DNA of 31,695 nt, taken from positions 1 through 31,695 of the forward strand of contig BBXU01000758.1 of assembly GCA_001598975.1 (NCBI GenBank). The letters are read 5' to 3'. The stretch is from Parachlorella kessleri (taxonomy: Eukaryota; Chlorophyta; Trebouxiophyceae; Chlorellales; Chlorellaceae). The notes under the pieces were generated by a model, which saw only the letters and a list, made by a program, of their open reading frames with translations, did no database searches and had not been told where the DNA came from. Below are positions 9,614-19,839 of the stretch, in pieces. Position numbers and translations under genes: made by a program. Numbering within the stretch: the stretch's first letter is position 1; each line of letters starts with the position of its first letter.

Positions 9614-10941
9614 TTAAAATACATAGACTCGAGGGTGAAGTGCCTTGGACACACACGCCAATCTTTCCCTCTCCTCATCGGTTTTGGCCTGCCCAAACAT
9701 GTGGAAGCTTTTGAGGCCCTCTAGCCTTCGCACGACACGTGGCGAGAGGCCGACCTTGAATGAGACCCACAAATCAGTGATGGTCCGTAGGTAAGAACCA
9801 ATGGGCAGGACGCATGGGCATTCCAGTACCAGGTTCCTCAGCGCCCGCAGCCCCCCAAGCGCTGATGTGGGGAGGCTGACAGGCTCGTCGGTCCTGATAT
9901 GAAGGCTTTGCAGAGCCGGGAGGTCCCGCAAGGCCGCCTCCCACCATTCTTGTGCAGGCTGGGGGATGATGTACCTGAGGTAGAGGGCGGTCAGGGCGGT
10001 CCGCCCAGCCAAGCAGCTGGCAAGCGGCGGCGGCCCGTCCCACACCAGGCTGCGCAGGTGCGCCGTGTCTGCCCCCTCAAAGTCTGCTACACAGACTGGA
10101 CTCCGGGCATGATATTGCAGGCTGTCAATGTGTGCAATAGCCTTGGACAAGCCCTCGGAGCAGCGTACACCACCCAAGGTCACCGTCTCCAGGTGGCTGA
10201 GGGAGGGGAGGCCCGTGGCTGTGCTGCTGCTCCTGCCATCATTGGCAGCATTCAGCATGAGGCGGTCAAGCCGGGGCAAGGCCGCTAGGGGAGCGAGGTC
10301 TATGGAGGGCGGGCAGGCCAAACTCAGCACGCAGAGACACCGAAGCTGCGCGCAGGCTGTCAGTGCCTGCTGCGTCCGCTGCCCTGGCAGTATGACCATG
10401 CCTGGTACCCACAAGGCACAGGCGGAGTGCTGGCTGACCCCGGCTATCCAGGCCACACCCTCGGGTGTGGCCGCCACCTCAGGGCACAATATCTCGTCCT
10501 CCGACAACTGGTCTGGCTGCACCTGTAGCTCCCCGTCGGATGTGCACACCAACTTGGTGGGCTCCTCCCCCCTGGCAAGGGCTGTCGCTGCTGAAGCCAG
10601 CCTCTGTGCGGTCCAGCTGGTCCTGGGCCGCAGCGCAAACAGGCGTCCAGTGCCGCGGGACCAGATGGCCTTCACATCCCTGTGCAGCTGCTTGTTGACG
10701 CGGGCGAGGGCCAGCCAATCGGTGGGGCAGAGGTTGTTCACAACCCGGACCAGGAGTTCCCTGCCCTCGCCCTGGGTCAGCCCGCATAGCAGCCTGGGGT
10801 CTGCAGCAGCACCAGCAGGCCAGTGAGCAGGTCGTCATGGGCGTGATGGGTTCGGTACGCACACCTAAAGTCTTAAAGTATTATGGACTCCCGAGGGTTA
10901 CCTTTACTGGCTCCCCTGGCACCTCCGGCTGTCGCCCCCAT
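9614..10941 (-). CDS. F-box-like / leucine-rich repeat protein
   Basis: The main exon, 9614-10800, holds one long frame ending HPRVYVF-stop. A tentative first exon, 10902-10941 (MGATAGGARGASK), joins through a 101-bp GTAACC...CAG intron and closes the frame to 408 residues. Near the N-terminus, RELLVRVVNNLCPTDWLAL then ARVNKQLHRDVKAIW has the pattern of an F-box helix pair. The remainder has irregular Leu-rich repeats, for example LPRLDRLML, LPSLSHLETVTLGGV, LTALYLRYI, LPALQSLHI and LRALRNLVL. This suggests a substrate receptor of an SCF ubiquitin ligase or a related LRR scaffold, but the F-box match is judged by eye. The long plus-strand frame at 10128-10826 is its antisense shadow. It is divergent from the pseudouridine synthase gene. 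Confidence 0.7.
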
Positions 10942-11300
10942 GACCCCTGGCTGGCTGCTGGAACCGAACGCAGCCTTCTAAGCTCACGACTTGTTTATTG
11001 CAGTGCCCTGGCCTTTACCACCATGCCTGCCACCTGGCCAGGGCATTTTGGACACCCTTCCTACTCTCGACCCCTATTGTGACTCTGCTTTAGCTAGTCT
11101 TACTTGTCCACTGGCGACCACTGTCGGCCATGACGCCCACCTTGTCTCGTCCCAAGAGTTGCGCCCGTGCGGTGGATGTGTTACCTCATGAGTACCTGGC
11201 AAAGCATGTATTCGATGTGTGCAACCGGTGATGAACGTAACTCACACCGAAGTTAATATGTAGCAGCAGCTCTGGACGCCCATCCACGGTATACACCTAC
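10942..11300. promoter_or_regulatory. Divergent promoter region, F-box/LRR gene and pseudouridine synthase
   Basis: About 360 bp separate the two proposed start codons, which face away from each other. The stretch has no ORF of coding quality and must hold both 5' UTRs and core promoters. I see no clear TATA box or named element. The left boundary depends on the tentative first exon of the minus gene. Confidence 0.45.
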
Positions 11301-14255
11301 ATGACAACCCGCATCTCCTTCCAGTGGCCTGAAGTGAATGACGGCTTGGTGTACACTGACCACGTAAAAGGTCGTACTAGCTGCAGTCTTCTTCAGTACT
11401 ACAGCGTGAAACACGCCAATTCCGCAACACCAGCAGAATGGCGGCGGAAGATTTTAGAAGGCAGGATCAAGATGGACGGGGTGGTCTGCAGCGACCCAGA
11501 GGCCTGCTTACCGTAAGCCGCCATGAATCAGCTACCTGGTTCCTGGGCTAGAAAGCTGAGTGTGTCACAGTCTTGCACCCGACGGCTGCAGTTTTGACCC
11601 TGTTCCAGGCCTAACTCGTTGTTGGAGTACTGCCGGCCCGCCTGGGTTGAACCTCCAGCGCCCTTCTACATTGATATCCTACATCACGACGATCACCTTC
11701 TTGCCATCCACAAGCCCGCCGGCCTGCAGGTGAGGCTTGGTAGTGCTTGAGACAGGACTACCCCGCAGCAACATGCCTATTCGCCGCCGCCGCCAGAATT
11801 CGCAGCCAGAAAACAAACAGGGGCGCGCCTGGCAGTACAAGAGTATTCTGCCCCTCCCCTATTCCTCTATGGACCTCTTGCAGCCTGCCCGGTCTTTACT
11901 GTCCTAATGCAGCAGAGCTTCCATGTTGGTTTGGTGGTGCACTCTGAGTGTAACGTGCGTGTACCCAGGCTGGGTGAGTACCAAGGCTGTCGCATGTGCT
12001 GTGCATGCCGCGCCAGGTATTACCGGGAGGCCCTTTCCACCAGCGCTGCGTGCTGAGTCTGCTTCGCCACTACCATGCACAGCACCCTGGCCTCTTTGTG
12101 GGGCAGCCAGCTCCAGTGCACAGGCTGGGCCGGGGCACCTCTGGTGAGGAGTTGGGGTTTGAGAGCAGGGGGCCAGCAGGCTGGGGAGTGCGGCGCTGTG
12201 CCTGGAAAGCACGACCCAAAGCCTTTGCTCGTCTATATACATTACAGATCCCTTCGGCCTCGCATGTTGCCACTCTGCTGCTCAGTGAACAGCTTATAAT
12301 GTAGTGTGCTAGCGTTACAGAATATAATGCTAGATATCCCAGCTTTCCACTAGCATGTCATTGTAGTCTGTGTGCAGTATCGGAGAAGTTTTCTTACAAG
12401 GGGTTCAATTGTTATACTCCTCCCATTGCTTCCTGCCTCCTGCAGGTGTGTTGGTTTGTGCTTGTTCTGAGGAAGCCCGCAGGGTGCTCAGCACAGCGCT
12501 GGAAGCGCATGGCAGCCAACTCCCGGTCAAAGCCATTTCACAGGCAGCACAGCAGCCACGGCATAAACCTGGGCCTGCCCAAACCAATGCCTTGCGGGGC
12601 ACCAGCTGTAGTGAGGTCAGCCAGACCAGCACAATTAGGGCTGCTGTGGGTCAGAGTGAGCTGTGCCAAGCAGAGGTCCCACAATTAAGAATCCGCAAGA
12701 TCTACAGGGCACTGGTGCAGGGCCTCTTGGTCCAAGACAAGGTGAGTGCCACAGCACCCTGCCTTGGGTGGCTTACAAAGTGAACAAAGGGATGGGTTGG
12801 TCAGGACTGAGTGGCAGGGTATGCGGTGGGAGCTGAGCCCATCTAGCCTGGTCTCGCCACTTCTACCTAGTCAAGCTAATTTAGTCAATTGAACAGCATC
12901 CGCAGCCTGACCATGCGGCCGTGAGTCCCCCAAGTGGGGCCAACAGAAAGGCAGGATTTACTATGCCCACAGACCACAAGACCTAAGTACCAGTTCTTAC
13001 TGGCATGCACCACCCCATCCAGACACGGTCATTTCTAACTGGACGGCCTAAATCTTGTCTGGATGACTTTGTGTTGGAGCCAAGGACAACAGCAGGCATC
13101 CTTGAGAGGGAGGGGAAGCTCCCTAGCGGATAGCAACCTAACAGGAACTTAGGAAATGCAGCGCTTGTGAACGTTGCTGTTGTGAGTTGGACTAGGGAGT
13201 TTGAGAGTTCACGCACACAGTGTCCCATGCTGTGCAGGGAGAGGTAGCAGTGCCCATAGGAAAGGTGGACTACCCGGGCGTTCGGAGGGGTCTGTTTGCC
13301 GCCAACCCCTCCTCTGGCAAGCCAGCCCTGAGCCACTTCCAGGTCGTCAGAAGGGACCCAGAAAAGGGGCAGAGTGTGGTAGAGGTAGAGATCTTCACAG
13401 GTGGGCACTGGCATGCCCAGAAAGCAAGCGCTAGTGGCAGGACTTCGGTCAAGGGTTGGCTGCTGGACACTCCCAAGGCTCCATGTGGGTTGCCTGAGGC
13501 TTGATATAGGGACAAAACTTGATCTCGCGGCCTAAGGGGTTGCACAGCAAAGCCGCTTCAGAAGGGAAAAGCCAAGGCAAACTTTCCATGAGGCCTGGAC
13601 GACAGCCACAGGGCCTGGGTATGTGAAGAAGTTGATAGCACTTTATGAGCTTATGTGTGAGAGTAGCTTTGGCCGCTACTATGAGTTGCTGCACTAAGCA
13701 TGACCTCTTCTGCTGACCATGTCGGCTTTCCATCGGTGCCCCTTATGGTGTGAACTGGTGCAGCTGGGCTCTGTCACAATATTGAACCGCCTTTGCTGGG
13801 TCTGCATCTAACCTCACGGTTGTGCTGCGCATGCATCCCCTACTGCAGGGCGGCCGCATCAGATTCGGATCCACATGGCGGCTCTTGGCCATCCCCTGGT
13901 GGGGGACCCCCTTTATGGCCCTGGCGGAGGACCAAGACTTGAAGTTGGTCATCCGCATACCGAGCTTGCCAGGGAGAGCTGCGCTGGAACAGTGGCTGCA
14001 GCGCCAGTAGGAACGGGGGATGCAGCTGCAGTGCTAGGCGGTGCAAGTGTTGCTGCTGAGGGAGCAGCCGGGACACTTGAACCTCCCCTGTCTGTAGAAG
14101 CTGCCGGCGTCGGTGGCGGTGAGCGGGGGTGGGGTGCTGCAGCAGTACCCGGGGACTGCGGGTACTTGCTGCACTGCATGACCATGGAGTTTAGGCACCC
14201 CATTACTGCGGAGCGCTTGCGGGTGCACAGCCCCCCACCACCTGAGCTGGCATAG
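11301..14255 (+). CDS. RluA-family RNA pseudouridine synthase
   Basis: Predicted to isomerise uridine to pseudouridine in RNA. Six exons (11301-11512, 11609-11729, 12017-12143, 12446-12741, 13238-13400, 13849-14255) close to 441 residues. The N-terminus has an S4-like segment (LLQYYSVKHANSATPAEW, then ILEGRIKMDG). The synthase core follows in order: DDHLLAIHKPAGLQ, PVHRLGRGTSGVLVCA, a Lys/Arg-rich KIYRALVQG strand and GRPHQIRIHMAALGHPLVG then DPLY, a RluA hallmark. The motif normally written HRLDxxTSG has Gly where the catalytic Asp is expected; some plant pseudouridine synthases appear to share this HRLG form. About 80 Gly/Ala-rich residues are inserted between DPLYGPGG and the last strand GYLLHCMTMEFRHPI. 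No obvious transit peptide is present, so the compartment is unknown. The first ATG after the divergent promoter was chosen. Confidence 0.9.
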
Positions 14256-15025
14256 CTGGTTAGTTGAGGGTCATATTTTTCGACCAGGAAGCAGGTGGAA
14301 AGCACTGCTGCCCCTCATCTTGCAGGCTTTGGTCAGGCCTGGTGACTGCCTTGTGCACCACGCAACTCTCAGGCTGCTCATGCCAGCGTGCGAGGGAGGG
14401 AAGGGGAGGAGTATGTAGTACAACCAACACTTCCAAGCACCACACATATCGAGACATTGGCTCCGCTGCACAGAGACAGCTTCTTTTGCTGCAGAGCATG
14501 GGATGCAAACCAGTGGGAAGTTCCTGCCTGAACAAGTCAAATGCTGCTAGTCAGCTAGCCACGCTATAACAGCTGTTCTCTGATGGCAGGAAACTAGTTT
14601 CTTCATGCACCAGAACTAGGAGGCCCAACAGGTTCAGCGGTCACAGTACACACCATCAGCCCGCACTACCACAAGACTAGCAGTGCTGTCACGTAGTCAC
14701 AAGCATACGCAAATTTCCCCTCCAGCTAGATTACCAGCAATATCATATGGTCCAGTCAGAGCTCTCAGTGTACATGCATATCCTGACACCAGTGCTCGCC
14801 TTGCCCGCCTTCCCTTGCACCCCGCAAACACAACAATCATTGTACATCCTATGGAGAAAACTCTTGGATCAGAACGCAGGCAAGAATCGGGCGCATCATG
14901 CATTTGGCCGTGGCAACAGAGCTCAATTCTCACTCCCTCTTCGAACCTACCTGCCACCAATACTTTCAACAATCACTGCACACGGCCTCTACCGGCCATC
15001 GCATGGTCTTTTCAGCCATCCATAT
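14256..15025. other. Convergent intergenic region
   Basis: This stretch lies between the stop of the pseudouridine synthase (+) and the stop of the coiled-coil gene (-) and must hold both 3' UTRs. ORFs here are short and of non-coding character. It contains a minus-oriented copy of the dispersed repeat at about 14862-14968. Confidence 0.5.
14862..14968 (-). repeat. Dispersed repeat copy, minus orientation
   Basis: Read on the minus strand it starts TATTGGTGGCAGGTAGGTTCG, continues GGGAGTGAGAATTGAGCT and ends ATTCTTGCCTGCGTTCTGATCC. This is the same order of blocks as the copies at 9321, 22943, 27836 and 31408. The central GGCTGGATGCAGAA block is poorly preserved. Confidence 0.65.
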
Positions 15026-18000
15026 TCACTCCCTTGAAGGCCTCTGCAGCACCCCAGCTCCCTCCACGCCATTGTTGCCTCCGGCCGCCGCTGCCCCCGC
15101 AGCACTGCTAGGCTCTCCCCCACTTTCAGCCCCCCCGAAGGCCTCTGCGGCCCCCATGCTGTCCACCTCAGCGCTCCCAGCGCCCTGCTGCCCATGTGAG
15201 GTGTCTCTACTTCGCAGACTGCCGGGGCTGAGGCCGGCGGCCTGTATTAGGGACACAGCAGGGAGGCAAGTAACCGGGACAGGGGTTTGTGTAGGTAGGG
15301 GAATTGTGTCTTGAGATCCAGCACTGAAGTCGTTGGCATTGTATGTGAACGCAGGCTAGCGTGGGGCATACACAGCATCCAGCTTTGTCAGTCCACCTCC
15401 ATGTTTGTTCGTCCTGATACCTGCGACTACCAGCGCAATTAGGAGGAAGGGGGATGCCGGCCCGCTAAGATATGCCAGACAGCAACAAGCAGCGCCCACT
15501 AGCCCGTGCACTGCCAGTCACGCTGTAAGTCATAGCATTGGTTCATGTTGTCCCACCGGCTTTCCTTTTGAGGGCAACCTGCAAGACCATTCATCCTCCG
15601 CACACCTGCTCGAGCGCTGTCATGAGGTCGGCGTTGCGCCCCTTGAGCTGCTGTGTGGCGGAGGCCGCTGCCTGCAGCTGCGTTGTCAGCACGCCCATCT
15701 CCGCACTCAGCAGCTCTGAGAACTGACGCTCGGCATCCAGCACGGAGTTGACCTGCACAGCATTAACAGCATTAGATTAACAGCAGCAACAGCAGCAATC
15801 CACAGCATAAACCTGCATTAACATTCAAGGGCGGAATCCCAGCACGAGGATGCGGTTGCACTGGAGCGCTGCTGACGCCTAGGCGCCCCTGGGCTCCATG
15901 GGACGATGCGTACAAAATTTATTCTAGGGCTTTGGTGTGCTGTACAGCAGCCTGGTAGGATGATTGAAGGCACAGGAAGCTAACGGACAAGCATATCATG
16001 GCGGAAAGGCTTGCATGGCCAAGCCTTTCAGTCTCACATCTCAGCCATCACCATGCACGTGGCCGCCGAGACCAGGCACCTCCCAGGTCACTCTCCGCCG
16101 TGAGCGAGCGACACGAGTCAAGACCCACAGAGCAAGCAGTCAGGTGCACATAACTGGCGGCTCGAGGGTCTCTGTTTTCACTTATAAGCCTTCCTAGTAT
16201 AGGGATTCAATCCCGCTTGTGACAGAAGGCTTGGTAGCCGAAGGCCACAGGACTACACCACCTTGCCCCCTTCGCCTCCTCTCACCTCACTAAGCATTTG
16301 TCGCAGCTCCGCCGCCTCCCCCTGGGCTGCTTCCCGCTTTGATCGCTCCGCCTGCTCTGCCTGCTGCGCGTGCTCTGCTGCCTGCTGTGCCTGCTCTGCT
16401 GCCCTTCTGCTCCCCTCGAACCCTGCCACCGCTTGGTTCTGGGCTTGGCTGGATTGTTTCTGCTGCGCTTGGGCCTGCAGCCAAGACTGGACTACCTTTG
16501 AGTTCAGCTTAGGCATGCGCAAGCCTGCAAGGGCTTGGAGTCACAAAATCTCATAAAGGGAGGTCGGCATTGTTTACGCAGACAGGCACGGTGTGGATTT
16601 CAACATGCTGTCAAAGCTGCGATGGCAAAAAGTCTTTGGCAAGTGCCTCCCCCTCGCAGCGCCATTATAACAGACGCGCCTTTGGCCTGGCAGCGCTCCA
16701 TCACGCAGTGCAAGCAGGCAACAGCCCCCAGCATTCCATGCACATGCTCCGCAGGTAGAGGCTGGTAGAGGCTATGCCCAGCACACTTCTTCCACCACAA
16801 GCACATGACCACCCTGACAATTGGTTACCTGCGCTTGCTTCAGCTGCTCAAGCTCTGCCAGCGCAGCGTCTCGTGTCTGCTTTGCCCGCTGCAGCGCCTC
16901 CCCCACAGCTGCCGCCTCCCGGCGTGCCGCCTCCAGCGTTGCCTGCTCGCTGCCTTGGGTCTGCTCCAGCAGAGCCTTCCCCCGCTTCTCCCGATCCAGC
17001 TGCAGAAGGGCGACATGCCAACAATGTGTGCAACACAAGTGCGGACGTAGCACTGGCTCAAGCGCTCAGCAGGCGCCCCTCATGCCAAACAAGTCCAGCA
17101 CGTGTGCTCATGGTCCTGGGCGGCTTGCTAGCGCTCTTTACTTCTAGAATGCCCTGCACGCCGGTTTTACACGCCTAGCTGCGGCAGTAACCACATGTGG
17201 GGACATCTTTAAGCTAGACACCTAACATAGGAGAATGTGTCCTCATTTCCTGGCAGCATTTGGCTTGTGTAGCTGGCCTCCTTTCCTTTAAGCGGCCTTG
17301 CGGGGTGTGCCGCCTTTCCCAACCCACCATCGCCCCTCTGTAAAACAGCCTACCAGTGGCCCGCCCCACACTGATCATTTCACCTTTCAATAATAAGAAC
17401 TTCCGCTATTCATTTACAGGAGGACTTGAACCCGCGACCACCAGGGTACCGTCCCTTCCACCCACCTCGGTTTGCAAGCCCTGCACAGAGGCTGCCATCA
17501 GCGCAAACTCCTGGCGAAGCTCCTCTAGCTGGGTGCCTCTCTGCTGCAGCTGCTCCCTGGCTTGCTTCAGCTCTGCCTCCCTTGCTTGGAGGTCTTTTGC
17601 AAGGCCAGCATTTGCCTGCAGGGAGTTGGGAAAGAACAAGAGTCCCCTGTTGGTATTGCTAAATTGCCAGGCATGTCAGCTGAGCGGGGCCATGCAGCCC
17701 CCCTGCACTGCTGTTCTTCACGTTTGCTTGCCACAGGGCCAGGTACAGGTCCAGCTCAGCATCTTGCCTGCTTCCCACAGCCACACCTGGCCCATCCCAT
17801 GGGTTTCTGGGTTGAATTGTTATTCCACACCCAGTGCCAAACCTTGAGCAGCTGAGCGATATTGGGCGACTCCACCTGCATCTGTGCTTGAAGGGCCTCT
17901 TCCGCTTCCTCCGCTCCCTTCTTAGAAGTGGCCAGAAAGCCTGCCAGGCCAGCAACTGCTGCTATACTGGCCACATTCTGCACACCACTAAAAAAGCCTT

Positions 18001-18993
18001 GTTCTCTCAAAATGTCAATGCCGCTACCAGTCCTCAGCTTAACAGGAAAAGTTATGCAGGGACAAACCATGGAACAGGCTTGGCCTGCTGCAGCTCTAGT
18101 ATATGGCACTAGTCTGAAGCTGGCTCACGCCACGTGGTGGCAGCAGCGACGACGGGACGACAAACCGTGCCTGCCAAGCAACCCACTTAAACACATTGAA
18201 AGGGCACTGCTATTATCTGTCAGCTACAACTAGCATAGTAATTTGTAGCTAAGGCAAGTCTGACGGAACAAACTCACAGGCCACTCATCAGGCCGCGTAC
18301 CAGCAATAGTTTCTCGTTGTCTAGCTCTTGTTCCTCTCCGCCCGCTAGCACTCCCTCAGGCGCCATTGCAGCCTGATCAGTTGCCAGCCACCCACTACCC
18401 TCAGCCAGGAGCATCTGCTCTGTCGGGAAGGCTTGCTGCTGAACATGCCCACCCTGCGGGTAAAAACCCAGGCCGACACACGGGGTGGCTTAATCCAGCT
18501 GCGCCCAGGCTGCTGCACAAAAGACAATCCTAAAGAGAAGAAAGACAAGGAAAATAATTTTCAGGTAAGCTGGACTGTGGCTAATCTTACGGAACCTTGC
18601 CCTCCACCACACCGTAACTAACCTGTCGGGCTTTCCGAGGCTGGAGGACTGCCACCCTAGGCTCCTGACCTTGCTGGCCCTCCGCAGGTTCAGCAAGAGC
18701 CGGCAACGAGCCTAAGGCCTGCAAATCCAAAAGATAGGAGAGGGAGACTGATACCGGCTGGATTGGCTCCGGCGTGAGTGCAAACGCAAGTGGCTTACCA
18801 TCCAGGTGGCAGCAAGCCCGGCCGTGAGAAAGATTTTTCCGTGCAGATCTATACGATCTACCGACTGATCACGCGTGCTGCTGGGCTGCTGGGTGCTTGC
18901 GAGAGCCCCTGCAGGGGTCCTGCACTTGAGTGTGCCCTGCCGTACTTTGAGGCATCCTTGCCGCAGCAACGTGCTGGTGGATAGGTGAGGCAT
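15026..18993 (-). CDS. Plastid coiled-coil membrane protein, MFP1-like
   Basis: Nine exons (high to low: 18799-18993, 18623-18718, 18278-18453, 17843-17987, 17466-17615, 16829-16999, 16286-16474, 15606-15752, 15026-15241) close to 494 residues. Residues 1-50 are Ser/Thr/Arg-rich, like a transit peptide. Residues about 53-74 (KIFLTAGLAATWM then ALGSLPALA) form a hydrophobic segment ending in an AxA-type site, as in thylakoid transfer signals. A second hydrophobic stretch (VASIAAVAGLAGFLA) lies near 160-175. Then comes about 240 residues of coiled coil rich in Ala, Gln and Glu (LKQAREQLQQRGTQLEELRQ; QAQQAAEHAQQAEQAE). The C-terminus is low-complexity Gly/Ala. Plant MFP1, a thylakoid protein that binds plastid nucleoids, has this order; no specific motif proves orthology. 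The start is the first ATG after an upstream in-frame stop near 19228. Confidence 0.8.
15375..15425 (-). repeat. Dispersed repeat fragment in an intron
   Basis: On the minus strand this reads GGTATCAGGACGAACA, then GGACTGACAAAGCTGGATGC, matching the terminus-plus-core order of the repeat family with the spacing shortened. It lies in the last intron of the coiled-coil gene. Confidence 0.5.
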
Positions 18994-19839
18994 TGGCTTG
19001 TACCAATTGCCTTGCTGATTGCTCCCAAACAGCCCAGAATTGCCTATGAATTTCTTCTGGTGGGTCTGCTGCGTGCTGAGCTGCTGCGTGCTGAGCCTGA
19101 GTTCCCTTGTTCTCACAACTGAGATCTCGTTGCAACACTTACGGCATTTGGCACCACGATTGGAACAAAAAAGGCCTGCACGCTTTGCTGCAGGGCTTTT
19201 GTCGTTCGCGTGCCAGCTGCGTCTTCACGACACAGGGAAGTTACTCTCCTGTCTGTCAATAGGCCAGCAAGCTTTCTTCATCCCAACGGAGGCGGCCCAC
19301 ATTACATCATCCATTTCTTACCAAGCCCTGGCATGAGCGGGGGTCGTGCCCCTCTGGCAGTAAAGCCTTGTCAAGCCAAGAAGGAGAGCAGGCAACCTGA
19401 CACGTACAGATGATACATATGCAGAAAATCGGTATTCAAGGCCCCAACTTCCCAAGCTAGGTGCAATAGCCAGCACATGCTCAGCAGTTCGGCAGGCCAC
19501 CTTAGAGACACTTGGGAGTGCACGGAGGTCGACACAACAGAGGCCAACACGGCGGAATACACGAATTAGATGCCTAGGAACCAGAAGGGTTGTCCTAGCC
19601 CATGAGCCTTCGGACAGTCTGGACAAGCCGCACACAAGCACCGTCACTGCACCCCCTACCAGTAGACGCAGACAGAATTCTGCCACAATGACACCGGCGC
19701 CAAGGCGCCCAATACCTAGATACCTAATGCTTGCATGCAGCTCCTAGTGTCGCTGCAACATCCCTTACTAAATAAACAGCAGAACCCAGGCCTGAGTGCT
19801 CAATTGGCGGCTGACAGGGCATGCCCCGCTCGCTCCTGG
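18994..19839 (-). other. Intergenic region between two minus-strand plastid-protein genes
   Basis: This must contain the 3' UTR of the phosphatase-like gene and the promoter and 5' UTR of the coiled-coil gene. At 19065-19094 a 15-base unit TGCTGCGTGCTGAGC is repeated twice in tandem. The long minus frame at 19318-19686 has no ATG start and an amino-acid mix unlike its neighbours, so I do not call it a gene. Confidence 0.45.

Noticed and set aside
10128..10826. Long plus-strand ORF of 232 codons
   Set aside because: It lies opposite the F-box/LRR exon, whose minus frame has regular Leu repeats and a longer open frame; the plus frame is its GC-driven shadow.
19318..19686. Minus-strand ORF of 122 codons
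   Set aside because: No ATG start, no motif, located between a 3' end and a promoter.
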